From NCBI RefSeq assembly GCF_004217445.1, contig NZ_SHKX01000012.1, forward strand, positions 186,001-250,000: a stretch of DNA of 64,000 nucleotides, written 5' to 3'. The position numbers were made by a program, and so were the translations under genes. Positions 51,707-60,472 of this stretch are shown piece after piece. This DNA is from Fluviicoccus keumensis (lineage in GTDB: Bacteria > Pseudomonadota > Gammaproteobacteria > Pseudomonadales > Moraxellaceae). The notes under the pieces were generated by a model. The model was not told where the DNA came from and did not search any database. It worked only from the letters and a program-made list of their open reading frames with translations. Positions within the stretch are counted from its first letter, which is position 1; each line of letters opens with the position of its first letter.

Positions 51707-52975
51707 ATGCCTGCCTCATCCTTGCGCCTGTTGCTGCAAACCCCGCTGGCCGTGCTGATCGGCTTGCGCTGGCTGGCCATCGCCGGGCAGTCGGTGGCGG
51801 TCGGCGTGGTTCATTTGTATCTGGGCATGGCTTTGCCGCTCGAACCGTTATTCCTGGTGCTGCTGGCGCAAGTGGCATTCAACAGCGGCTCCATGTGGTT
51901 TTTGGCCAACCGCCGTCCCGGCGAGTTCCGGGATGATCATCTGGCGTTGCAGCTATCCTTCGATACGCTGGCGCTGGCGGTGATGCTCTATTTTACCGGC
52001 GGATCCTTCAATCCTTTCGTGTCGCTGTTTCTGGTGCCGCTTGCGATTGCGGCGGTCATGCTGCCGCCGGCGTATACCTGCGGGCTGGTGATCCTGACGG
52101 TCTTTCTCTACGGCAGTCTGATGGACAGCAGCATTCCTTTGGCGGATCCGCCCTCCGCCATGACCAGCCGGCTGTCGCTGCATCTGTTCGGCATGTGGGT
52201 CAGCTTCATCATCAGCGCCTGTCTGATCGCCGGATTTGTTGCCTATCTGTCCGCCCGATTGCGGCAAAGCCTGCAGGCCTTGCGCAACATGCGCGAGCAG
52301 TATCTTCGGCAGGAGCAGATTCTGGCCCTGGGAACCCTCGCGGCCGGGACGGCGCATGAATTGGGCACTCCTTTGGCGACAATGGCGGTGGTGATGGCGG
52401 ATTTGGAGCAGGATGTACCCGAAGCGTTCAAGCCCGACATCCGCCTGATGCAGCAGCAAATCTGTTTATGCAAGGAGGCGTTGTCGCGGTTGGTGCAGGA
52501 AGTCAGGCATGGTCAGGCCGAGGCCCGTTGGATGACAGTGAACGATTTCGTGCACCGCATCCTGCGTGATTTCAGCCTGCTGCATCCGGCGGTCAGGGTG
52601 GATTGGCAAGCCGCACCTTTGCCCGAGAAGGCGGGGTTCCGGGTTGATCGCCAGTTGGAGCAGGCGCTCCTGAACCTGCTGGATAATGCTGCCGATGCCT
52701 CACCCGGCCAGGTCTCGCTTCGCGCCGTGATCCGGGAGGGAGCTGCCTGCCTCGAGATCGCGGATCGGGGACCGGGTTTCCCGGAGTCCTTGCTGCGCGA
52801 CGCCGGTCAGCGCACGGTCAGCGCTGAGGCCTCCGCTGGCATGGGCATTGGCCTTTTATTGTCAAACGCTACGGTCGAACGGCATGGTGGTGAGGTGCGG
52901 GTGGCCGCCCGCGAAGGCGGTGGAACACGATTGACGGTGATTATCCCGTTGCGCGAGGGGCAAGCTGATGGATGA
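51707..52975 (+). CDS. regB: Redox-sensing histidine kinase, RegB/PrrB/RoxS family
   Basis: A 422-residue kinase with six N-terminal membrane helices. The quinone-binding heptapeptide GGSFNPF is at 98-104 and the phosphorylated His217 lies in AAGTAHELGTPLAT, the RegB-type H-box. Cys255 in LCKEAL matches the redox-active Cys of RegB. The ATPase end has LLNLLDNAADASP and a GMGIGLLLSNATVERHGG block. RegB monitors quinone and oxygen status and controls respiration genes. Its stop overlaps the regulator start by 8 nt. Confidence 0.93.
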   Translation: MPASSLRLLLQTPLAVLIGLRWLAIAGQSVAVGVVHLYLGMALPLEPLFLVLLAQVAFNSGSMWFLANRRPGEFRDDHLALQLSFDTLALAVMLYFTGGSFNPFVSLFLVPLAIAAVMLPPAYTCGLVILTVFLYGSLMDSSIPLADPPSAMTSRLSLHLFGMWVSFIISACLIAGFVAYLSARLRQSLQALRNMREQYLRQEQILALGTLAAGTAHELGTPLATMAVVMADLEQDVPEAFKPDIRLMQQQICLCKEALSRLVQEVRHGQAEARWMTVNDFVHRILRDFSLLHPAVRVDWQAAPLPEKAGFRVDRQLEQALLNLLDNAADASPGQVSLRAVIREGAACLEIADRGPGFPESLLRDAGQRTVSAEASAGMGIGLLLSNATVERHGGEVRVAAREGGGTRLTVIIPLREGQADG

Positions 52976-53510
52976 ATTGAGCAAGCCGTTATTGTTGCTG
53001 GTTGACGATGATGAAACCTTCCGGCAGGTGCTGCAACGCGCCATGAGTCGACGGGGTTACGATGTCATTGCGGCGGACTCGGTGGATGCGGGCGTGCAGT
53101 TGGCGAAAGCCAATCCACCGGAATTCGCCGTGGTGGACCTGCGCATGCCGGGAGCTTCCGGTCTGGAACTGGTCAAGGCGCTGCACGAGCTGGATGACCA
53201 GACCCGGATTGTGGTGCTGACCGGTTATGCCAGCATTGCCACGGCGGTGGAGGCCATCAAGTTGGGCGCGGTGCATTATCTGGCAAAGCCGGCGACGGCT
53301 GACGAGATCATCACGGCTTTCGGCCGTATCGAAGGACAAACCGGGCTGGAAGTGCCGGAAGATCCGATGTCGGTGGATCGTCTGGAGTGGGAGCATATCC
53401 ACAAGGTCCTGCAAGAGCATGAAGGGAATATCTCGGCGACGGCGCGCGCACTGAAAATGCATCGTCGCACCCTGCAGCGGAAGCTGGCCAAATACCCGGT
53501 GCGCGCCTGA
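52968..53510 (+). CDS. regA: Response regulator of the RegA/PrrA/ActR/RoxR family
   Basis: A 180-residue regulator. The receiver has the acidic pocket DDD at 13-15, phospho-acceptor Asp57 in VVDLRMPG and a Lys near 107. The C-terminal Fis-type helix-turn-helix reads EHEGNISATARALKMHRRTLQRKL, the near-invariant RegA DNA-binding segment. It is coupled to the sensor gene by an 8-nt overlap. It probably controls aerobic/anaerobic respiration and related redox functions. Confidence 0.94.
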   Translation: MDELSKPLLLLVDDDETFRQVLQRAMSRRGYDVIAADSVDAGVQLAKANPPEFAVVDLRMPGASGLELVKALHELDDQTRIVVLTGYASIATAVEAIKLGAVHYLAKPATADEIITAFGRIEGQTGLEVPEDPMSVDRLEWEHIHKVLQEHEGNISATARALKMHRRTLQRKLAKYPVRA

Positions 53511-53589
53511 CTGCGACACTATGCCGCATGGCGCAGCGTGTCGCCCGGGCTTAAGATGAGCCTGTCTCATGCAGACAGGGATGTCGCTC

Positions 53590-54783
53590 CTAGGCCGCCC
53601 CGGACCTTGGAAACAGCAGGATGTTGTCGGTCTCATTGCCCGGCAGGTGCAAGAACGCTTTCAGTTCCCCTTTTTTCATCATGGCGTCGTCATAGCCCAA
53701 CTGGATCAGTTCCTGGCAATAAGGCGCTTCAAACAACAGGTAACTCAGCACGCCCGATCCGCTGCGCTTGGTGGCGCCCGAGCCGCGTACAAAGGTGCGG
53801 ATGCTCTTGGGCAGGTAACGGGCATGGCGCATGGCGATACGGTCCAGCGTGCGGCTGGCGGGGGAAATCACCAGTACGTCCACATGTTTCAGGGTCACAT
53901 TCTGGGCGCGGGTTTCATCCGGAATATGGCTGATGGTGCGGTTGATGCGCATCAATCGCTCAATGTCCGACTCCAGGCTGTCAATAAAAGAGCTGTTCAG
54001 GATATTGGCGACGATTTGCGCGATGCTGGGGTATTGGGTGGTTTTCTCGCGCTGCTGTTTTTCGCCATCGCTGCTGACGCCGACGATCAGGACTTTTTCC
54101 GCCCCCAGATGCAACGCCGGGCTGATCGGCGCCAGCTGCCGCAGCGCGCCGTCGCCAAAATACTCGCGATTGATGTGAACGGCGGGAAACAGCAAGGGGA
54201 TGGCGGCGGATGCCAGCAGGTGATCAATACCGATATGGGTTTTTACACCGACCCGCCGGGCGCGCTTCCAGCCCTCCAGCTCGTGACTGCCCTGGAAGAA
54301 GCTGACCGATTCGCCGCTGGTGTAGCCGGAAGCGGTAATGCTGATCGCCTTCAGATAGCCGGCCTCGATGATTTCACCGATCCTCCCCAGCGCAAGTTCC
54401 CGGCCCAGCAAGTCCCGCAGCGGGCGATTGTCCAGCAACGAGACCGGCAAGTTGTTCTTCATGCGTCCGAAAGACAGGGTCCACAGGAACTGCAGCGCGC
54501 ATTTCAGAACGCCAGGCCAGTCCGTGCGATAGACCTGATGACAGCGGAAATTGGTCCAGACCGACTCCAGGTGGGCGACCGCCTCTTGCAGACAGTCACC
54601 ATGACACGCCAGTCCGGCAGCGTTCAGGCCGCCAGCGGAAGTGCCGCAAATGACCGGGAAGGGGTTGTAGCAGACCGGCGGCAGCAATTCGCTGATCGCC
54701 TTGAGCACCCCGACCTGATAAGCCGCCCGGGCGCCGCCGCCCGAAAGCACCAGGCCGATAGTAGGAACCGTGCCGTCCGTCAT
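53590..54783 (-). CDS. Patatin-like phospholipase
   Basis: A 397-residue protein with the patatin signatures: the glycine-rich LSGGGARAAYQ oxyanion loop at about 13-23, nucleophile Ser in GTSAGGLNA, and catalytic Asp in YFGDGALRQLAP. It lacks a signal peptide, suggesting a cytoplasmic or type III/IV-independent lipid hydrolase. The C-terminal 150 residues are family-specific (RRTISHIPDETRAQNVTL region). The start at 54783 has a weak ribosome binding site but preserves the whole domain. It stands alone and converges on regA. Confidence 0.9.
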   Translation of the reverse strand: MTDGTVPTIGLVLSGGGARAAYQVGVLKAISELLPPVCYNPFPVICGTSAGGLNAAGLACHGDCLQEAVAHLESVWTNFRCHQVYRTDWPGVLKCALQFLWTLSFGRMKNNLPVSLLDNRPLRDLLGRELALGRIGEIIEAGYLKAISITASGYTSGESVSFFQGSHELEGWKRARRVGVKTHIGIDHLLASAAIPLLFPAVHINREYFGDGALRQLAPISPALHLGAEKVLIVGVSSDGEKQQREKTTQYPSIAQIVANILNSSFIDSLESDIERLMRINRTISHIPDETRAQNVTLKHVDVLVISPASRTLDRIAMRHARYLPKSIRTFVRGSGATKRSGSGVLSYLLFEAPYCQELIQLGYDDAMMKKGELKAFLHLPGNETDNILLFPRSGAA

Positions 54784-55101
54784 AGAATGAACCGAAGTCT
54801 TGTTTTTTATGAGTGTAGTTGCTCGCCTGTGAATGGCGAGCCTGACCCCGAAACTGGCGGCCATCCCGCATCATGGATGAGCGGCGGCGAAAAGGGCATG
54901 CTTGCAAGGATAAGTAATGTGCAAACAATGTAAAAAGCCGGAAGGGATTGGTGATTTTTGGCGCGGGTCACTGTTGTCTGCGGCCAATTCTGACTAGAAT
55001 CGGTCAAAGTAGGGGTTTGCATTTACGGAAGCCCCGCTACAATGAATAAGAACAAGAATGACCTGTGTTCCATATGATACGAATGTGAGGGAGTGGGCAT
55101 A
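54784..55101. other. Divergent promoter region between patatin and hsbA-like genes
   Basis: About 318 bp without a gene. It contains a GCTCGCC/GGCGAGC hairpin at 54821-54841 in the patatin leader, and a possible sigma-70 promoter with TTTGCA at 55016 and TACAAT at 55038 (16-bp spacing) facing the STAS gene. Confidence 0.5.
55016..55043 (+). promoter_or_regulatory. Candidate promoter of the STAS-regulator-Hpt module
   Basis: TTTGCA (55016-55021) and TACAAT (55038-55043) are separated by 16 bp and lie about 60 bp before the STAS start. Matches to consensus are partial. Confidence 0.35.
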
Positions 55102-55407
55102 ATGGCAGTACTGACGGCAAGCTCCGCAGATGGCAAGGAGCTGATAATTAAAATCAAGGGCCGCTTTGACTTTAGTACCCACCAGGAATTCCGGGGAGCC
55201 TATGAACAGGCTCCGCATGACATGGTGACTTTCGTGGTCGACCTCAAGGATACGACCTACCTGGACAGTTCCGCGCTCGGCATGCTGCTGCTGCTGCGTG
55301 ACCACGCCGGCGGCGATATTTCCAACGTTCGTATTGTCAACTGCAATGCCGACGTCAAGAAAATCCTGGCCATCTCCAATTTTGAACAGCTGTTCACGAT
55401 CCAGTAA
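55102..55407 (+). CDS. hsbA: STAS-domain anti-sigma factor antagonist (HsbA-like)
   Basis: A 101-residue single STAS domain. The phosphorylatable Ser is in LDSSALGMLLLL (56-57), as in SpoIIAA and HsbA. Unphosphorylated, such proteins bind and sequester an anti-sigma factor. The ATG at 55102 follows TGAGGGAG; a GTG at 55093 is less likely. It is immediately followed, 14 bp later, by a receiver-phosphatase-kinase gene, the layout of the P. aeruginosa HsbA/HsbR pair. No flgM or sigma factor lies nearby. Confidence 0.88.
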   Translation: MAVLTASSADGKELIIKIKGRFDFSTHQEFRGAYEQAPHDMVTFVVDLKDTTYLDSSALGMLLLLRDHAGGDISNVRIVNCNADVKKILAISNFEQLFTIQ

Positions 55408-55421
55408 CAGGAATAGCCGCC

Positions 55422-57098
55422 TTGCGTCTGCTTATTGCCGAAGATAATCCGAGTGACCGCCTGATACTCGCCAACCTCATCAAGCGCTTGGGGCATGATG
55501 TCACCCTGGCGGTGGATGGCGAGGAGGCTGTGCGCCTTTTTGAGGAACAGCGTCCCGATATACTGCTGCTGGATGTGATGATGCCGAACCTGAACGGTAT
55601 CGAGGCGGCACGCCGCGTCCGCCAGATTGCCGGCGAGGACCTGGTTCCCATCATTTTCCTGACCTCGCTGAATGAAGCCAGCGACCTGGCCGAGTGTCTG
55701 GAAGCCGGTGGCGATGACTTCCTCAGCAAACCGTATAACCCGGTGGTGATCAAGGCCAAGATACATGCCTTTTCGCGCATGCGCCGCCTGCATACCGAAA
55801 TCCAGCGCCAGCGGGAACACCTGGTACAGGAGCAGATTGCCGCCAAGAGCATCTTCGACAAGATTGCCCATTACGGGGTGCTTAATTCCCCGAATATCCG
55901 CTACCTGATTTCCCCCAAGGCCATCTTCAATGGCGACGTGGTGCTGGCGGCCCGCCAGCCCAACGGCGACCTGCTGGTGCTGCTGGGCGATTTTACCGGT
56001 CATGGCTTGCCCGCCGCCATTGGTGCGTTGCCGTTGGCTGAAGTCTTTCACGGTATGGTATCCAAGGGTTTTGCCTTGGAGGATGTACTGCGTGAAGTTA
56101 ACGGCAAGCTGAAGAGCATCCTGCCGATCGGGGTATTCTGTTGCGCCACGGCAGTGCAGCTCAGCTTCCGCAACCGCAGCATTGAAGTCTGGGCGGGCGG
56201 CTTGCCGGAAGGCGTCATTTTCAATGAGCGCACCGGGGCGGTAAAGCCGATCGCATCCAAGCACTTGCCACTGGGTATCCTGGGCGCTTCGCAGTTCCGC
56301 TATGAACCGAACATCTACGAGATGGATCCGGATGATGTCATCTACCTGTGGTCCGACGGCCTGATTGAAACGCAGGGCAAGGATGGCGACATGTTCGGTC
56401 TGGACCGCCTGGTGGAGGTTTTCAAGGAGGCCGAACCTGAAGGCAGTGTGTTCGACCGTATCCTGTCGCGGGTGAAGGAATTCGCTGTTGTCGATGAAGA
56501 GCAGAACGACGATCACACCCTGATCGAAGTGCGCATGCAGGACGCGCCGACACTGGCGCTGGATCAACCGTTGTCGATCAAGCCGCGCATGGTGCATCGC
56601 GGTCTGGCGGACTGGTCGTTCAGTTGCGAGTTCGGTACCGAGTCGCTGCGTCTGTTTGACCCGGTGCCCTTGTTGACCCATTTCCTGATACAGGTACCGG
56701 GCCTGAAGCCCTACACAAATACGCTGAATACCATTCTGGCCGAACTGTATTCCAATGCCCTTGAGCATGGCATCCTGCGTCTGGATTCCGCCCTGAAGAG
56801 CAATGCCGACGGATTTGCAACCTACTACTCCTTGCGCCATGAGCGGCTCAATGATCTTGAAGAAGGCGCGATCCGCTTCAACATGAGTCATGACCCCAAT
56901 GAAAAGGGCGGTGTGCTGATTCTGGAGGTGACAGATACCGGCGCCGGGTTCATGGGTGGTCGGGGCGCCTCCGGTGATGGCGGTATCACGCACTATTACG
57001 GGCGCGGTATCCGGCTGATTGAATCGCTGTGCCGCAAGATGGAGTTTGTCGCTCCCGGGAACTGTGTGCGCGTCGAGTTCGAGTGGAACTGGCTATAA
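55422..57098 (+). CDS. hsbR: Receiver-PP2C phosphatase-HATPase regulator (HsbR-like)
   Basis: A 558-residue three-domain switch protein. Residues 1-120 form a receiver with Asp51 (LLDVMMPN); about 170-370 a SpoIIE/PP2C phosphatase with acidic ligands in FNGDVVLA, LGDFTGHG and NDDHTLIE; and about 400-558 a GHKL kinase with N-box ELYSNALEHG and G1 box DTGAGF. It should both phosphorylate and dephosphorylate the STAS protein upstream, with the balance set by receiver phosphorylation. The start is a TTG at 55422 with AGGA upstream. The adjacent Hpt gene probably feeds phosphate to the receiver, as HptB does for HsbR. Confidence 0.9.
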   Translation: MRLLIAEDNPSDRLILANLIKRLGHDVTLAVDGEEAVRLFEEQRPDILLLDVMMPNLNGIEAARRVRQIAGEDLVPIIFLTSLNEASDLAECLEAGGDDFLSKPYNPVVIKAKIHAFSRMRRLHTEIQRQREHLVQEQIAAKSIFDKIAHYGVLNSPNIRYLISPKAIFNGDVVLAARQPNGDLLVLLGDFTGHGLPAAIGALPLAEVFHGMVSKGFALEDVLREVNGKLKSILPIGVFCCATAVQLSFRNRSIEVWAGGLPEGVIFNERTGAVKPIASKHLPLGILGASQFRYEPNIYEMDPDDVIYLWSDGLIETQGKDGDMFGLDRLVEVFKEAEPEGSVFDRILSRVKEFAVVDEEQNDDHTLIEVRMQDAPTLALDQPLSIKPRMVHRGLADWSFSCEFGTESLRLFDPVPLLTHFLIQVPGLKPYTNTLNTILAELYSNALEHGILRLDSALKSNADGFATYYSLRHERLNDLEEGAIRFNMSHDPNEKGGVLILEVTDTGAGFMGGRGASGDGGITHYYGRGIRLIESLCRKMEFVAPGNCVRVEFEWNWL

Positions 57099-57121
57099 CA
57101 ACCATAAACGAGTCAGGAGAA

Positions 57122-57460
57122 ATGGTCGTGCATCTTGATGCTCTCCAGTTGAAAGAGTTAAAGGAAGTGCTGGAAGACGAGTTTCGCGTACTGGTGGAAA
57201 CTTATCTTCAGGATGCGGTATTGCGCCTTGGGCTCATGCGCAAGGCCTATAGCGAAGGCGACAATGATGCCGGCCGTCAAGCTGCCCACAGTCTGAAAGG
57301 CGCCAGCGCCAATCTGGGAGCAAATCAGCTTTCAGCATTGTGTGAGAAAGTGGAACACAACGCAAAAGCCGGTAATCTGTCGGGATGTGAGGAACTGATC
57401 GGGCAGGTTGAAGCCGAGTTCGGACACGTGAAGCGTGAACTGACCCAGATGATTGCATGA
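57122..57460 (+). CDS. hptB: Histidine phosphotransfer (Hpt) protein, HptB-like
   Basis: A 112-residue four-helix Hpt domain with phosphorylated His56 in AAHSLKGASANLGA. It would carry phosphate between hybrid sensors and the receiver of the preceding protein. AGGAG at 57115-57119 is only 2 nt from the ATG at 57122; a GTG at 57128 has ideal 8-nt spacing and may be the real start. It lies 23 bp after the HsbR-like stop and ends at a strong terminator. The sensors that feed it are not in the window. Confidence 0.88.
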   Translation: MVVHLDALQLKELKEVLEDEFRVLVETYLQDAVLRLGLMRKAYSEGDNDAGRQAAHSLKGASANLGANQLSALCEKVEHNAKAGNLSGCEELIGQVEAEFGHVKRELTQMIA

Positions 57461-57475
57461 TTGACAGATGACTGA

Positions 57476-57514
57476 GGCAATAAAAAACCGGCATTCAGCC
57501 GGTTTTTTATTGCC
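57476..57514. terminator. Bidirectional terminator between the hpt and cyclase genes
   Basis: GGCAATAAAAAACCGGC (57476-57492) and its exact complement (57498-57514) form a 17-bp stem with an ATTCA loop, between convergent genes. Confidence 0.94.
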
Positions 57515-57523
57515 CGCCGCCGA

Positions 57524-58906
57524 CTAGATGATGGGCGTGTTCTTCAGTTTCTGGGAAGCCGAATCCAGGGCCTTGAGGACCCGTTCCTTGTCATAGTTGC
57601 GGATCTTGTTGATATCCATGTGCATCGCAAAGCCATTCAGCTCATGTTCAATCCAGTTGCTGCTTTCCTGGGTGTCCGAGGTGAAGTCCACCACTTCCCA
57701 AACCTGCACAGGCTTGGCGATGCCACGCAGCGTGACAGCTCCTTTTTCCTTGCACATGATTTTGTCCCGAACCAGCATGTAGCTTTCATGGGAAATCAGG
57801 ATCTCGTCCGGTGAAGCGACGCTTTGCAGGCGGGCGGCCAGGTTGGCATCGCGGCCGATGATGGTGTAGCTCATCCGGCTTTCCGAACCGAAGTTGCCGA
57901 CATGGCAGTAACCGGTGGTGATACCCATGCGCACATGCAGCGGACGCTCGATGCCCATGCTCTGCCACTTTTGACGCAGAATCTGCATTTCACGACGCAT
58001 TTCCACGGCCATGGATACACAGGCGAGGGCATCCTCCTTGGCGCCGCGCGAGGTAGGATCGCCATAAAAAATCAGGATGGCGTCGCCGATGAACTTGTCG
58101 ATGGTGCCGCCATAGCGCAGGGCGATGCGCGACATGTGCTCGAAATAGGTGTTGAGCATTTCCGTCAGGGCATCGGGGGGCATTTCATCCGAGGTTTCGG
58201 TGAAGTCCTTGATGTCCGAGAAGAAAATGGTCAGCTTCTTGCGCTGGGTCTGCAGGCGGGCGTCGCGCTTGCCGGTGAAGATGGATTCCCAGACTTGCGG
58301 CGGCAGGTATTTGATCAGCTTGCGCGAAGTCTGGAAGTGCTCTTCCTGTTGCTGCAGGATCTGGTTCTTGGCGATCAGCAGGGCGCGCGATTGCTGGCGC
58401 GAGTGGAACGAGGAAAAGCCGAAATAGAGCGCCGCGCCAATCAGCGAAACCAGATTGACCGCCAACGGGGTGTCAATCGGGTGATGACTGATACCAAACA
58501 GCATGCCGCCGAAAAGCGCACCCAGCAGGCAGAAAAAGCCGGTGAATATCCACAGGAACATATTGCCGAATGACAGCACCGTGGCATTGAGCATGGCGAC
58601 GAAAACCAGCATCGGAACCAGGGCGTATTGCAGCGCGGCAATGCCGAATCCGGTTACCAGGCCATCCAGCAGCAGCGTGATGGCCAATGCCTGTGTCGGA
58701 ACGGATTTCTGGAGCCTGCGATGAAGCCATGTCTGGCTGAAGGGGATGACCAAGGCAAGCGGAATGAAGATGGCGGAGCGAATCGGATAAATATTGCTGA
58801 AAACCCCGGTGGCAAAAATGCACGCGGCAACAATAAACGCCAGCATCCGGGTGTGTTTGGCACCGAGTTCCAGCAGTTGATGTAGCGGTTGCGCGGGTTC
58901 AGCCAT
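57524..58906 (-). CDS. cyaB: Class III adenylate cyclase with MASE2 membrane domain (CyaB-like)
   Basis: A 460-residue protein. About six membrane helices (residues 22-165) form a MASE2-type sensor, followed by a linker helix and the cyclase domain (about 222-415). Metal-binding Asp231 and Asp275 lie in FFSDIKDF and DKFIGDAIL, Lys271 favours ATP, and GRDANLAARL holds the transition-state Asn and Arg. The resemblance to P. aeruginosa CyaB, which makes cAMP for Vfr-type control of virulence and type IV pili, is strong. It converges on the Hpt gene, which puts a phospho-relay and a cAMP source side by side. Adenine specificity is inferred. Confidence 0.9.
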   Translation of the reverse strand: MAEPAQPLHQLLELGAKHTRMLAFIVAACIFATGVFSNIYPIRSAIFIPLALVIPFSQTWLHRRLQKSVPTQALAITLLLDGLVTGFGIAALQYALVPMLVFVAMLNATVLSFGNMFLWIFTGFFCLLGALFGGMLFGISHHPIDTPLAVNLVSLIGAALYFGFSSFHSRQQSRALLIAKNQILQQQEEHFQTSRKLIKYLPPQVWESIFTGKRDARLQTQRKKLTIFFSDIKDFTETSDEMPPDALTEMLNTYFEHMSRIALRYGGTIDKFIGDAILIFYGDPTSRGAKEDALACVSMAVEMRREMQILRQKWQSMGIERPLHVRMGITTGYCHVGNFGSESRMSYTIIGRDANLAARLQSVASPDEILISHESYMLVRDKIMCKEKGAVTLRGIAKPVQVWEVVDFTSDTQESSNWIEHELNGFAMHMDINKIRNYDKERVLKALDSASQKLKNTPII

Positions 58907-59224
58907 GCCTAAGACTCTGATTATTAAAATAGTGCGGGCAGCAAATTCATCATCAGCGGCCTGTTGTTGATCCGGCCGGTGACTTAAGGAGCAATACGAC
59001 TTCCAGTGTCAATTTCTCCTCAAAGATAAACACCCCTTACATTGAGGTCAAGTTATTGATTTTGATTTATTACCCAAGTGCTACAGAAACAACCGGCAAT
59101 AGATTGGCTGCATTTTTTACTTGCCAAGCAAGCAGCTGCTTGGTAATAATTGCGCGACTTGCAATACGCTCGTCCAAAAACTTGGGCGAGCCTGTCCCAA
59201 CCCACCCCCTGCGAGGTACAACGG
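58907..59224. other. Intergenic promoter region between cyaB and fadA-type gene
   Basis: About 318 bp without a gene. The middle (59030-59120) is AT-rich and the far end holds an inverted repeat at 59121-59146 just before the thiolase gene. A GAGG ribosome binding site precedes 59225. Confidence 0.55.
59121..59146. promoter_or_regulatory. Operator-like inverted repeat upstream of the fadA-type gene
   Basis: TTGCCAAGCA (59121-59130) and TGCTTGGTAA (59137-59146) are complementary at 9 of 10 positions around AGCAGC. It lies 78 bp before the thiolase start in a position suited to a fatty-acid-responsive repressor. No known consensus was matched. Confidence 0.45.
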
Positions 59225-60439
59225 ATGACAACAGAAGCTTATATATATGACGGCGTGCGGACGCCGCGTGGCAAGGGCAAGAAAGACGGCTCCCTGCACA
59301 CGGTGAAACCGGTTGACCTGGTGGTGGGCCTGATGCACGCGCTGGAAGAACGCAACGGCGCGGAAATCAAGAATTACATTGACGACGTGGTGCTGGGTTG
59401 TGTGACCCCGGTCGGCGACCAAGGTGCTGACGTCGCCAAGACTGCCGCCCTGAAGGCCGGCTGGAACGACACCACCGCCGGTGTGCAGCTGAACCGATTC
59501 TGCGCTTCCGGTCTGGAAGCGGTCAACCTGGGCGCGATGAAGGTGCGCTCCGGTTTTGAAGATCTGGTCGTAGTCGGCGGCGTCGAATCGATGTCCCGTC
59601 TGCCGATGGGTTCCGATGGCGGCGCCTGGGCGATGGACCCGGAAACCAACCTCGAAACCGGTTTTGTGCCGCAAGGCATCGGCGCCGACCTGATCGCCAC
59701 CATCGAAGGCTTCAGCCGCGCTGATATCGACGGCTTTGCCCTGCAATCGCAGCAGCGCGCCGCCAAGGCCCGCGCCGAAGGCTGGTTCAAGAAGTCCGTG
59801 GTGCCGGTCAAGGACATCAATGGCCTGACCATCCTGGCCGAAGACGAGTTCATCAAGGCCAATTCCACGCTGGAAGGCCTGGCCGGTCTGAATCCTTCCT
59901 TCGCCATGATGGGCGAGATGGGCGGCTTCAACGCCGTGGCGCTGCAAAAATACCACTGGGTTGAAAAGATCAACCACGTGCACACGCCGGGCAATTCCTC
60001 CGGCATCGTTGACGGCGCGGCGCTGATGCTGATCGGCAACGAAGCCACCGGCAAGAAGCTGGGCCTGAAGCCGCGCGCCAAGATCATCGCCACCGCCGTG
60101 TCCGGTGCTGATCCGACCATCATGCTGACCGGTCCGGCTCCCGCCGCCCGCAAGGCGCTGGCCAAGGCCGGTCTGGAAGCCAAGGACATCGACCTGTGGG
60201 AAATCAATGAAGCCTTCGCCTCGGTGGCCATGCGCTTCATGAAGGACATGGGTATCAAAGACGACATCGTCAACGTCAACGGCGGCTCCATCGCCATGGG
60301 TCACCCGCTGGGCGCGACCGGCTGTATGATCGTGCAGATCGCCCTGGACGAGCTGGAGCGTCGCGGCCTGAAGCGCGCGCTGTGCACCCTGTGCGTGGGC
60401 GGTGGCATGGGTATCGCCACCATCATCGAACGCGTTTGA
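59225..60439 (+). CDS. fadA: Acetyl-CoA C-acyltransferase, FadA-type thiolase
   Basis: A 404-residue thiolase. The nucleophilic Cys is in NRFCASGLEA, the His in AMGHPLGATG and the second Cys in LCVGGGMG. It performs the last step of beta-oxidation, or acetoacetyl-CoA formation. The ATG at 59225 is chosen for the GAGG upstream and the MTTEAYIYDGVRTPRGKGKKDG start. It lies 33 bp before a FadB/FadJ-type gene, so the pair forms the thiolase and multifunctional subunits of a beta-oxidation complex. Confidence 0.92.
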   Translation: MTTEAYIYDGVRTPRGKGKKDGSLHTVKPVDLVVGLMHALEERNGAEIKNYIDDVVLGCVTPVGDQGADVAKTAALKAGWNDTTAGVQLNRFCASGLEAVNLGAMKVRSGFEDLVVVGGVESMSRLPMGSDGGAWAMDPETNLETGFVPQGIGADLIATIEGFSRADIDGFALQSQQRAAKARAEGWFKKSVVPVKDINGLTILAEDEFIKANSTLEGLAGLNPSFAMMGEMGGFNAVALQKYHWVEKINHVHTPGNSSGIVDGAALMLIGNEATGKKLGLKPRAKIIATAVSGADPTIMLTGPAPAARKALAKAGLEAKDIDLWEINEAFASVAMRFMKDMGIKDDIVNVNGGSIAMGHPLGATGCMIVQIALDELERRGLKRALCTLCVGGGMGIATIIERV

Positions 60440-60472
60440 GCCCCGGCCTAGAGTATTCAGAGAGATAACACC

